Positions 53,450 to 64,000 of a stretch of 64,000 nt of DNA are shown one piece after another. Both the position numbers and the translations under genes were made by a program. Source of the stretch: Mortierella alpina. Its lineage: Eukaryota; Mortierellomycota; Mortierellomycetes; Mortierellales; Mortierellaceae. Position 1 is the stretch's first letter. Every line of letters begins with the position of its first letter. The stretch spans positions 868,001 to 932,000 of the forward strand of contig JANATF010000002.1 in NCBI GenBank assembly GCA_029449245.1, read 5' to 3'. The notes below the pieces were generated by a model. It ran no database searches. It worked only from the letters and a program-made list of their open reading frames with translations, and was not told where the DNA came from.

Positions 53450-55832
53450 CATCTGTGGACGGCACCCTCTATGCCCAAGTTCTCCTGCAACAAACGTGCA
53501 ATAGTGAGCATTGGTACCCAGATGAACACTCTGCTTGCGAACTGATTACTCTGCATCGCGCATATTGGGTTGAGGGTATGAGCCCACCCTATTGATCCAT
53601 GTCTGCTTAAAGCCTGGAGGAAAGGAGAGCACACAATGTTGGCACCTACAGTTCAGCGTGGCCGACCCTGACTGACAATGATCACACGAGTGTGATTACG
53701 GATTGGCCTTATTGGACAGCACCACGATAGCATTTCGTGCGGGGTTCGTGTGGATGCGCTCACCACCCAGCAGTTGATTTTTTTTGAGTCGGCGCTCGTT
53801 GGGCAAAACTCAAAGGATGCAAGCTGCAAGGGAGGTATTACAAACCGCAGCCTTTGTTTGAGGAGCCGCTGTTATTGGGTGTTATTGGGCAAAGAAGCAT
53901 GCACAAGGAAGCACTGTAGGAATCGTGTTTATCTCCACAGCTTCTATTCAAGGAAGTTGATATGTATGTAAAATATTTTGGTAGATCGTCCTTTCAAGAC
54001 TTGTGCATGTAGACTGACCTACTGCCGATCAGATACCACAACTTGTGTGCAGTATCAGACTGTCACCATACGCCTTGAAAGGTACAGTATGATCGACTCG
54101 TCAGAGAATGCGCCAGGTCCTAATACAGTAGCCGAGAAGGCATGCATGCACTCCGACCGTAGCCGGGTAGGAGTTTCATGAAGGAATAAAATTTTACCTG
54201 CATGGGATGACGCGCACCTGTGGTGGTTCATGTATGCAGAGAACTTGTTGCGCCCTTGTATCACACTGAGCTCACTTTCGTTGTCCCCGGGCTCCTTTGG
54301 AAAGGAAATGCGGCAGGAAGGATTTTCTCTGAGTTGTTTATGGGTTGCGCTAATGCTTTGCCCAAGATCGATTGAGTTGCCTGTCTCGACTCTGCCCGCC
54401 ACTTGACGTTATTTTCTTTTCTCGTTTTTGCTCTCAGTGTCTTGCACAGAATGCTGGCTTTTGGTGGGTGGTGGGCGAGAAAAGCTCTCAAAATTTTACA
54501 CTCCCTTGATGCCGATCTTGCTGACCTTTTCTGACCATCTGATAACTTTCTTTGGACTCCCTTATCAGATCCATTCAAGAGGACGACGCCACACGTACCG
54601 TGAAATATAAACCTCTATCCCATACATCTCTCAACTTTACAGTTATCGAGAAGTTGCCATGAAGAAAAGTATAGCCGCACGAGGTGCGAAAGAGGGTATC
54701 TTGGATGTGCTTTGAATGAGAAAATATGTATTAGGATGAAAGAGGAAGTGCTTGCAACATCAAAAGCCTGGCACAGAGAGACGAAATGCTGCGGACATGA
54801 TGAAACAAAGCAGACATTGAGGATAGCCATGTGGATGAAGTTTGTGCCTGAGTTGTTAGTCCTCTTTTCTTGAAGAGGCACATTTCATTGCTGAGCAGGA
54901 TCAATTATGCATAGAGGATGAGCAGCGTGCTAAAATAGGATGGGCAACATCGGGGGATCCAGAGTATCATTCAAGCAGTACCCTCGATCACGGTTGGCAC
55001 AGGGACGGAGCTTCTTTTCTAGGGGCATACAGAAGCTTCTTTTCTAGGGGCATACAGAAGCTTCTTTTCTAGGGGCATACAGAACAGTGTTGGTCACTTT
55101 GAGTGCTCACTCTGGGCTGAAGGAGGAAGATGCTGTTTGGTGCCCATGGGATGACTTTGACTCTCGCTTGCTCGTCCTTCCTCTAAAAGCCATGCTCATA
55201 CCATGGTCAGGGGTGTGAGAATGTGGGTGTGAAGGACTTGGCCAGGCTGGTGCTCGCCTTGTGCCTGTCCCCTACATGATGTAGCGGCGGTCTCTTTTCC
55301 TCCCTGCGCTCTCTCGCCGACGGATGTGCGTGATTCTCAAACGCACACAGCATCCCATTCATCAGCACCAGCACACACACAGCTCACACACAGCACATGG
55401 GGATTCCATATTCCTCAACGGCCCGTGTGTATGCATTGCTCGCATTGCACATTGCACACATCGCATCGATCGCACAGTGCACACATGGCACAGGATCGCA
55501 CACTTGGCTTGTCTGCGCTCTCTACAACTGCCAGCACACGACGCTATTGCAGAAAAAGGGGTGAGGGTGTCGCGACCCCTATTTACCGACAGGCTGTCGG
55601 CCGCGGTGTGCTCCTCAATCCCCATCGACATCCGATCCCACCTGCTGACCATCACCCTCCCATCTGACCCCCGTCTGCTGCAGCTGTAGACCCTTGTTAT
55701 ACAGTGTCTGCTGCCACGCCTTTTGTTCCGTCTTCTCTTTCATCCTTACCTCTCAACCTCCCAACCTCTCCACACCTTGGCTGCAACAAAAGCACAGTGG
55801 CATAGAGCAGCCAGTAGCACACCGTCACAACC
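53450..55832. other. Spacer between the large subtilase and the PH-domain gene
   Basis: About 2.4 kb without a supported gene. It contains the 25-bp tandem repeat at 55007-55080 and CACA-rich sequence (55340-55500) upstream of the PH-domain gene. Confidence 0.5.
55007..55080. repeat. 25-bp tandem repeat, three copies
   Basis: Three consecutive copies of AGAAGCTTCTTTTCTAGGGG plus CATAC. The first copy differs at its start; the second and third are identical. The AGAAGCTTCT core is itself a palindrome. Confidence 0.9.
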
Positions 55833-58800
55833 ATGAACACCGCCGCACCTTACGATCAACAGCAGCAGCAGCAACGTCAACAGCAACACCAGCAGCAGCA
55901 GGGCTACAACAACAGGCAGCTGTCGTCCTCAGCCCTCCTCTCGCACAAGCCAGCTCAGTATGGCGCACCCAACTTGGCAGCCACTTCAGCCTCAACGTCC
56001 TCGATAAACCTAAATGCGTCCGTTGGGAGACCTCTGCCCAGGACACCCGCTCCTCTACAATATCACCAACAGCAGCAGCAGCAGTTTCAACACCAGGACT
56101 CAGCAGTGACTACCAGCGTAGGTCAAGCGTCAGGAGAACACACCAGCTTCAGCTACCAAAATTTGGGGTTAAACGCCATGACAAGCAGCGGACCACAGAG
56201 CGGAGCAAGTGGTGTTTACAACGATACCAGCAGCGCCTCCGCTCGATCTTCCAGAGTCAACATCCATATCAGTCCGCAAACGCAAACAGGTATATCCATC
56301 GCCTCGACCAGCAATATTAATGGCAACAGCAGCATGGGGAAAGGAGCTGGTGCCAAGACTGGCCACTCCTCTTGGCTGCAGCCCAAGACAGTGCCCTCAG
56401 CCTCGACCTCGCTCTCAACGTTTCCTTCCAGTCTGCCTTCAGGAGCTGCCGCATCAGGGGCAACAATATCAACAACAAGCTCGCTCCGTGGCAGGCGAAT
56501 GAGCCAGCCGCATCTTTATCAACAGCAGCAGCAGCAGCAGCAGGCATCATCTACAGCACACCTGGGATCGACAGAAGACGCGTCGGGTTACTACGCAGCC
56601 CTGACACGTCCCATCTCCCCCACTATGGTCATGAATTATATTCCACCGCCAGCCAATAACTCCAACCAGACCGGGACCAGTCCAGAGGCCCCAGGCCACA
56701 CAACAACACCCTCGCCTGCAACCTCTTCTAACCACCATTCGTCCTTGCGGCCAATGAGCGCAACAGCAGCACTGTCCTCATCCTTCAACACTTTCAGTTC
56801 CGGATCCCAGCCAGTGCAAAAATCAGCGATCCTTCAGAGTGCTAGGAGCTCATATATCAGCCCCTCGACTACATACATTGGCAGTAGTTTATCTGTTACT
56901 CCAAGCAATGGCGTTGGTGCGCAGTCCAAGACCAGCTTTAGTCCCATGAACTCGGAGACCCCGGCATCAAGTTCGTCACGTTTCGCACGGCGGGGTCCTT
57001 TGGTGATGAGTCAGGATAACAGTAGCTTTGCGGAGGGTGTCGATAGCGGGATGAACAGTAGTGGAGCGAAATCTAGGCGCCAGAGCGCAGCGTATAGCGA
57101 CGCAGAGAGCCCAGCACAAAACCAGTATATTCATTCCATGCAAAGCCAGCAGCCCTTTAGTCCAGCGAGTCAGAGGACGGATATAGGGGGAAATCTCTTA
57201 CCAGGGGTAGCAGGCATGCAGTTACAGGTAAGAAGCGGGATCGGATCAAATTACTTTGTAGTACAGTGGGAACGCAATCATCAGAACAAATATCCTAACA
57301 CAGCTGTCCTGTCTTTATTGTTCGCTCCAGGTCGCAAAGGAAGGCTGGCTTTGGAGACGAGGAAACCTCTTGGTTCGTGCAGGACATGGGCATTTTCGCT
57401 TACATGGAGGACTGAAAGTGACAGAGACAGTAGCACTAACCTATGAATTCTGGTCATCCGTTGCTCGCTACAGACATGGAAACGATGCTATGCTATGGGG
57501 AGGTATCGCGGTGATGCACATCCGGGGATTTTTACATTATTCAAGGACAATGAGGTACAGTGGAACACGTCTGTTACCTTCGTTGTGACAACATTGATGA
57601 CTCTTACTCAGTACCTCCGCCCACTATCAACTTCATGTTTAGCACTTGTTCCCTATCAAGACGATCGATATGTCAGAATGTTTTGAGGTCCAAGTCAAGG
57701 CCCAGGATGCAAAAGGCACTGGCCGATTCGAATTCAAGGTCGTCACACGGAAGGAAGAAACCTGGTTTGCAACCGATACAATGTCTGAAAGAACCGGCTG
57801 GATAGACGCCCTGAATTCACTCATGGCCAAGGTCGTCGGCGCCTCGCTGATGAAGTTGGAGCAGAAACTGAATAACATTCGGCATAGAAACCACTCGCTC
57901 GAGTACGCTCACACATCACTCCCAGTTGAAAAGGCGTCGCTGGAGGGACATCTACAACTTGTGCAGCAGGATCTGGTCACACGGGAGCAGCAGTTGTCGC
58001 AGAGGGAGCTGGACTTGGAGAAAAAGCGGGTTGAGACTCTACTCGTTCAGTTGGAGGCCTGGAGGGCAGCTGCCAAAGTCACCGTCAACCAACATTACTC
58101 TGTACGGGATCAGCTGCTGGAGCGGGTCATGAAGGCTGCGAGGACGTTTCAAGAACTGCAGGAACGAGCCAAGATTCATTTGGAGACTGGATCAGATCAG
58201 ATCATCGAGGTCGTCAACAGCCACCTCGACTGTCTGAAGGTACAAGCGAGCGAGGCTACCCTAAGTCCAGCGTCGTTCAGAATGTTAAAGTCGATCCTAC
58301 TCGGATTGACAGTAAACCTAGACACGAGGAGCTCAGAGATCAAGAGGGTCTTGTTGGTCATGGATCAATACATCACCGCCACAATGTCAGCAGCCACTGC
58401 TCCTCGTGCCTCGTCATTATCGTCGCCAAGCTCACCCGTTCTGGCAGGATCGCACACCAGTGCGAGGGGAAGGAGGATCTCTGTTGCTGAGCCGCCCAAC
58501 CACACAAAAACCCCATCGCCTACGCCTTCTATGGTGGGCATGAGTGTATATCTGATCCAGATCAGGGAAAAATACACAACAACGCTCGAGATCTTGGAGG
58601 AGCATTCCAAGCAGATGAAGCGTGTGCTGGAACGCGTGGATGTTCAAAGTGCCGATAATGTTCGCAAGTTCCTTGAAGAGGCCCGAGAGGTTTTAAAAAG
58701 CCTTCTTAATCTTCCATCTTACACCTTTACCCCGTGCATCCCAGACCAGCCACTTCCTGGCGCTCCAGATACGTTCTACCGAGAGGACCTGGTGCAGCTC

Positions 58801-61800
58801 CAACAGCAAAGTCAGGAGATCCTCCGGAGGGGTCACTCACTGAATGGACAGCCTGCGTCCGCTCAATCGGTGCAGGTGCCGGATAAATCCCAGGATGCAG
58901 CCTTAAGGGACAATGGAGTATCCAGGACGACTACAAGCGCTCGAAAACCAGAAGACCCTGAAGCACCCACCGCAGCATGCGAGGGAGAAGCGAAACCGCA
59001 ACCACTCGTCACAACATCCAGCTCGTCCTCAAAACCGCCCACTCTGTCTCTGGCTCTGCCGCCCTCCCTCTCGTCATTTCTGCTCCCAGATAAGAACGCC
59101 TTTGAGGCCTCGACAGTAGATTTAACACAGCGACTGCGCGACACCATTCTACCCGAGTTCGACCACTTGTCAATCAAGCATGAAGAGTCCACGCAGTCCA
59201 TGACGCTACTCCTCAACCAAATCTCGTCGCAGCTAGTGCACAAACTGGCAGAGATCAAGGATGCAACGGCGAGCCAGAGACAGGAGTTTGAGGAACTCAA
59301 GGACGAGATCATTGATGTGATGCAGCTATCTGCCACAGACCCGAGCGCCCCTCAGAGGGACATTTCGACCTTTTCCGAGATCCGGTCCAAGCTGGCAGTG
59401 ATCACGGAACAACTGGACAAAGTACATAGCGCCCAGAGCCAAGCCGGAGGAGCGACATACCATGGATCGGGGTCCGGTGTAGGAAATGGTTCATACAGAC
59501 GCGTGGGGCCACCTTTGAGGTCATCGGGTGCTAGCATGGGCGAAAGTGCCGCCACTGCAACTGGCTTCTCGCTGTTGCAGCGATCGGCCAGCACTCTGGG
59601 TCATTCTTCGATGAGTGGGGGTGCACACCCATTCTACCACACGATCGACAGTAATCCGCGCCAACATCTCCAGCGTGTGAATTCGACCTCGCTTCAGAGC
59701 AAGCTTCATATCCCGACTTCGGCTTCGTTGGCTGCTGGAACGGGAGCTGGAGGCTTGGCATTGATGGCGAACAGCGGGCAGGGACGACATCCCAAAATTG
59801 CGGGAATGGCTCAAAAGTTTGAGGAGGGTGACACGGTGCACAGTCACCTCGGTCTTGCTGAGCATGGATACCACCAACAGGAGAATTCATTGACGAACTT
59901 GCCAGAGCCTTTCTTCCTTGACAAGGATTCTGTCCAACACGGCCAAATGCAAGTTGTATCCAAGTTGGATCAGTTACTATTGCTGCTGGAGTTTGTCAAC
60001 ACAGCTCAATGTCGCATGATGGCATACCAGGACCTGGAGTTTGATCGCAGCTTGAAGGGCGGCTATGGAACAAGCAACGTGGATGATGGCCGGATGATGG
60101 CGGTGCAGGAGCATATGGAGCAGTTGGATCGCAAGATGGGTCTGCAGATGCATCTCCTTAGACGACTCGTCACTCTCCAAGGGTCGGTTTCAACGTCAGG
60201 CACAGGCAAAGAGCTAAAGATGACGCCAGGAACGGACGATGCAGATGGTGCAAGACTTCAGGAACTGTGCGATGAAAATGTGCTCGAGGACTCTGCTTTG
60301 AGTCGTGAGATGGAAAAGGGCGGGACAGCAGCAAATCACCCACCCTCCTCTTCCTTACCAACATCATCATCATCATCATCATTACCATCATCATTACCAT
60401 CATCATCATCAGAAGCTTTGGGCGAGGTAGAGATGATGGTCAGAGAGCTCCCATCAGAACGAGAACTGACCTTGATCGAGGTTCTGGACCGGTTAGATCT
60501 TCAAGTGATTCCTTCTGTCAAGGACCAATCCGACCGGATCCATGAGCTCTCGGATCAACTCTCAGAAATGAAGCGACAGCTTGACGAGCAGCAGCGACGG
60601 CAGGGGGACCATCAGCTACGGTCGGGAGGCACTCTCAAGACGCGTGTGTCGTCACCAGTCAGTGCGGACAGGAGCAGAAGTTCGGAACGGCCAGTGACAC
60701 CATTGTTGCATTCACGGTCGCCCTCACAAACCCTGGGCCTGATGTCTAGCGGCGCTAATCCTCCCCAGTCCCCTTTGGAGACCGAGAATCCTGCGTTTTG
60801 GAGAGCGTCCCTTCGACCAAGTGCTAGTAATGGTAGCAGCTATTCAGGATCCGTTCGAGAACGGGCAGGTGTTCAGTCGACTAATGGCTTGCCAACTGCA
60901 ACAACGGCATCCCATCAGGTGTCTCATGGCAGTGGATTCAATGCTCAAGAAGCTTCTGCATCTGCTCCTGTCGTCAGCCAACCCTCGGGACCATGGAACC
61001 TTGCTCTTCAGCACCAAACCTCCTTTGGTAGCAGCAGCTCTCTGATCACAAAAACATCGGACCGGATCGCAGAAATGCTAGAGCGGATGGATACCAGGAT
61101 GAGCCAGGTGATTGATGAGCAATTGGCGCGATATGAAAAAGGGAACAAGGAACTGCTGGCGAAGGTCTACGATCTGCTGGATGCCGACGATGACGAGGAC
61201 GAGTATGACGATGACGAGGGCGATGTGGTAGGTGTGCGAGCCAAACATCGCACGAGGCAAAGCTCTTCTCCGCGCCAGGGCACCACCGCGACCTTTTCAG
61301 GAGAAGGGCAGCAAGAACAACATCAGATTGAGGACGTGAAGCAAATGCTTGAAAAGGTTTTGAAGAGCCAGGATGATCTGCTGAGAACTAGTCGGAACCC
61401 AGACTCGACCAATCGGCAGCAACATGATGTGCTAAAGTCTTCTGAGGAAGAAGAAGACTGTCAGCGGCAAGGAAAGGCGACTGGAGGAGCCTTGGAAGGA
61501 TCATCGGGCTTGGAAGGATTATCACTCTCCATGGAAGTGTCAGAGTCCTTGGACAAGATCAAGACGCTGATCCAGCAGGAGGGCGATCGATCAGAGACTA
61601 TGCTGAACGAGCAGCGGGATGAGGTCTTGGAAAAGATTCATCAGTTATTGTCCGCTATCCAAGAGTCGCGTGCAGATCAGGGTGAACGCGGGGCAGACCT
61701 CAAAACAGAGCTGCAGGAGATGCGCGAATGGATTGTAAGGCACTCCAGTCTGCAGACAGAGAACTTGCGCGAGATTGTCCTTGCGGCCGCCACCACTGGC

Positions 61801-62985
61801 GCTAAAGTAGATCCCGCAGTCATGAGCATGGGACCAGGAGAAGCAAACGAATCTGTTGGTGAGGTCGATGGTGTATTAGTCGGCCGTGGCGGTAGATCGA
61901 GCGGTCCTGGCTCGAGTGGCAGCGATGAGGAAGAGTACGCAGCTGTAGACATCTCGGATGATCTGGACCTAGACCAGTCCGCGAACCGTTCACACCCTGC
62001 AATCTTGGATACCACTTCGTCTTCGTCAGAGATCCGAGAGCTCAGGGAGCAACTCGAGATGTTTACAAAGATCCAGATGGCGACATTCTCAGAGCTGGCG
62101 GATAATGTCTCTGGGGTGGAGCGGATGATGCGCGACATGTCCAAGGTGATGGGTGTCCGTCGCGGGGGCACGATCCTGCGCAAGAAAGAGGCAGATCAAG
62201 ACAGGGCTATGCTTGCGATGGAGGTCAAGGAGACGATCGAGGAGGTCATGACACGAATAGGATCAACGCCGGCTATGGCAACCCAACAACAGCCTCGGCA
62301 ATCGCAGCGCTGGAGTACTGGCATCGGTATGGGACGATCCTCGCTCGACGGCGATCATCCTCTCCCCTCAGAGCGTACTCACTCGACAGTGAGCAGGAAC
62401 GAGGGCAGCGGCTTACTCAAATATTTATACCAACCGAGGAGGTCAATGTCCATGGTGCCAACGTCCGGCACGTCTACCTCGACGATGTCTACTACTCACG
62501 TAGACGGGCAATCAGCTATCATGGTCGACACGACCAACGTGCTAGGAGGTTCCTCCCACACATCTCTGCAGTCACCAACAGGTTCTGTTCTATCCGATCA
62601 GCAGGACGACCAGGGAGACAGTCGTGTGCAAGCCACGTCGACGGAAGGCGCCAGAGTGCAGATGCAGCTACAGGTTGAATCATACCAGGATCAGATTGAG
62701 CAACTATACAAGCGCAAGGCCAGAGCCGAGATCGAGGTCGAGGACTTGCAGGCTGAGAAGCAACGTTTGCGCGAAGAAGTTGAGCAATTGAGAAAGGAGA
62801 AGCAGGATCTGCTGCTACTGGAGACAAAGGACGGGGCTCATAGACCTGACACGTCCACGATCTTGGATGGTGCATCGGAATCAGACGCAATGTTGCTGGA
62901 GAAGATGCTGCAAAGCCGGGTGGCGATGCTTCTACAGGAGACGGCGCGTCTGGAAGTGCGAAAGATCCGTCTTGAGGAGCCTTAG
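55833..62985 (+). CDS. Large PH-domain and coiled-coil protein (2,286 aa)
   Basis: Four exons, 55833-57227, 57331-57372 (42 nt), 57474-57554 (81 nt) and 57643-62985, all phase 0. The joins rebuild a pleckstrin-homology domain: VAKEGWLWRRGNLL, TWKRCYAMGRYRGDAHPGIF, KDNE|HLFPIKTIDMSECFEV, GRFEFKVVTRKEETWFATDT and the closing helix SERTGWIDALNSLM (about residues 468-570). The N-terminal 465 residues are disordered and rich in Gln, Ser and Thr, with several CAG tracts. After the PH domain come long helices alternating with Ser-rich linkers, including a poly-Ser tract (60361-60411), an acidic patch (DADDDEDEYDDDEGD) and a C-terminal coiled coil (about 2174-2230). It is probably a membrane- or cortex-associated scaffold. 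A specific orthologue is not claimed. Confidence 0.88.
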
Positions 62986-63604
62986 CGAGTTCGGCCCTCA
63001 GCCCGCGGCAGAGTAGTAAAATTCACCGTAGAAACCATGATTTTTGCAATGTACATATAAAGAGGACCATTCCCAGAAAAAGCATGGATGTGCCTGTTGT
63101 CCTTGTCCTTGTCCTTGTCAAAGGAAATGCCGCATTATCGAGAACCGCCCGTCGACCTTGACATGCTTTTATAATGGGGGAGCTGACTCTCTGTGAGGGC
63201 AGAGGAGAGGAGTGAATCTCTACATGTATCCCATTGTACAGATACAGTACTGTGTGACCAGACAACAAACAGCCCGCCTTGGCACTCAGCCGCGCATCCC
63301 TGTCTGCGTGCCCGCCACAGCCGTCGCCCGCGCCTGTCATGGGAGTGCATCTCGTCCCCTTCGATACCTTGTATGTTGTCTTGTCATCCTGTCGCCTTGT
63401 CATCTCGTCATCTCGTCATCTCGCCATCTTGTCACCTTGTCACCTTGTCATTTTGTCAACTTGTCAACTTGTCACCCTGTCACCCTGTCACCCTGCTACC
63501 CTGTCACTGCCATCTCGCCTTGTCATCTTGTCACACCCTGTTGCCTTTCTCATTCATACCTTTAAAAAAAACACACACGCACGCACACACAACTGATCAG
63601 CCAC
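62986..63604. other. Intergenic region with minisatellite
   Basis: About 620 bp between two co-oriented genes. It holds the 8-bp minisatellite, then an A run and CACGCACACACA just before the next ATG. No other feature. Confidence 0.6.
63383..63510. repeat. 8-bp minisatellite GTCACCYT, about 16 units
   Basis: Contiguous 8-bp units GTCATCTC, GTCACCTT, GTCAACTT, GTCACCCT and variants run in phase from 63383 to 63510, with identical neighbours clustering together as expected from slippage. It ends 95 bp before the start codon at 63605. No spacers of constant length exist, so it is not a CRISPR-like array. Confidence 0.85.
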
Positions 63605-64000
63605 ATGCCGTCTGATTCAGATGCCTCATCGCTGGCCCAGCTGAAGGCCAAGACTCTTGCAGAACTCGCAGGACCCGTCACCTCTCCGCCCTCCTACGGC
63701 GATCTTGCCCCCATCCAAACCTCGGCCATCAGGATCTGCACCATATCTCTCACAGGCAACGACAAGATCCGGCTGATCGGCACCCCTGCTCCTCTGACCC
63801 CACTGATTCGGTCTGCTATCCTGTCCACCTGGGGCACCATCCAGCGGGAGTCCAACTATGCAGGTGCACACGAGTTTAAGCTCTCGGGGACGCCCTGGCA
63901 CGGTCAAGGGCCCGACAGCGTCCGGTCTCGGAGATTGCTCTCGAGCTTACTCTTTACCATGGCGAGAGTGGGTTGGAACCTGCTGCAGGCAACCGATGTG
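63605..64000 (+). CDS. Conserved fungal protein of unknown function (N-terminal part)
   Basis: The ATG at 63605 opens 132 codons that run off the end of the window (MPSDSDASSLAQLKAKTLAE...). After a low-complexity start, the region from about residue 38 on (AIRICTISLTGNDKIRLIGT, HEFKLSGTPWHGQGPDSVRS, RRLLSSLLFTMARVGWNLLQ) has the pattern of a short conserved fungal domain that I recognise but cannot name. No signal peptide is present. Its promoter lies next to the 8-bp minisatellite. Confidence 0.75.
   Translation, partial: MPSDSDASSLAQLKAKTLAELAGPVTSPPSYGDLAPIQTSAIRICTISLTGNDKIRLIGTPAPLTPLIRSAILSTWGTIQRESNYAGAHEFKLSGTPWHGQGPDSVRSRRLLSSLLFTMARVGWNLLQATDV

Noticed and set aside
63383-63510. 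CRISPR-like array
   Set aside because: Units are 8 bp and contiguous with no unique spacers. This is a slippage minisatellite in a eukaryotic promoter.

Overview
The window is nuclear DNA of a filamentous fungus. Genes are short and have introns of about 60-140 nt with GT...AG ends and CTAAC-like branch sites. They include a 448-residue fungal-type beta-tubulin, a Fun30-type remodeller, an AAT-type amino-acid permease and several secreted proteins with strong TATA boxes. The mix of expanded proteinase-K-like subtilases, MULE and PIF/Harbinger transposases and long PH/coiled-coil proteins suggests an early-diverging fungus such as Mortierella (Mortierellomycota). That placement is inference from family recognition; no search was run.

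Layout. (1) 0-15.4 kb is a secreted-protease array, all on the minus strand: four 396-aa proteinase-K-like subtilases with a short astacin metalloprotease between the second and third. The wide spacers hold decayed coding sequence, a 99-bp Tc1/mariner-like MITE and repeats of an 11-bp motif. (2) 16-28.6 kb is gene-poor and transposon-rich: a four-exon MULE transposase with one frameshift, an intact PIF/Harbinger-type transposase, an inverted duplicated segment, a direct duplication and decayed frames. (3) 28.7-33.1 kb has an amino-acid permease and beta-tubulin. (4) 35.4-46.9 kb has small secreted proteins and housekeeping genes: a secreted protein whose start codon is split by an intron, two minimal four-cysteine secreted peptides of one new-looking family, Fun30, an SCOC-like coiled-coil protein divergent from it, a mitochondrial coiled-coil membrane protein and a 126-aa unknown. 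(5) 49.3-50.1 kb is a non-autonomous element with long terminal inverted repeats and 12-bp flanking direct repeats. (6) 50.5-53.3 kb has a large PA-domain subtilase. (7) 55.8-64 kb has a 2,286-aa PH-domain/coiled-coil protein and the start of another conserved fungal gene.

Six secreted proteases and three small secreted proteins in 64 kb point to extracellular protein degradation and interaction with the surroundings. The subtilase copies look mosaic, as expected if they exchange sequence. The two four-cysteine peptides (38.5 and 46 kb) and the split-start-codon gene (35.4 kb) are the least explained and most interesting items. Intron coordinates come from splice-site reading and frame continuity, not from transcripts.
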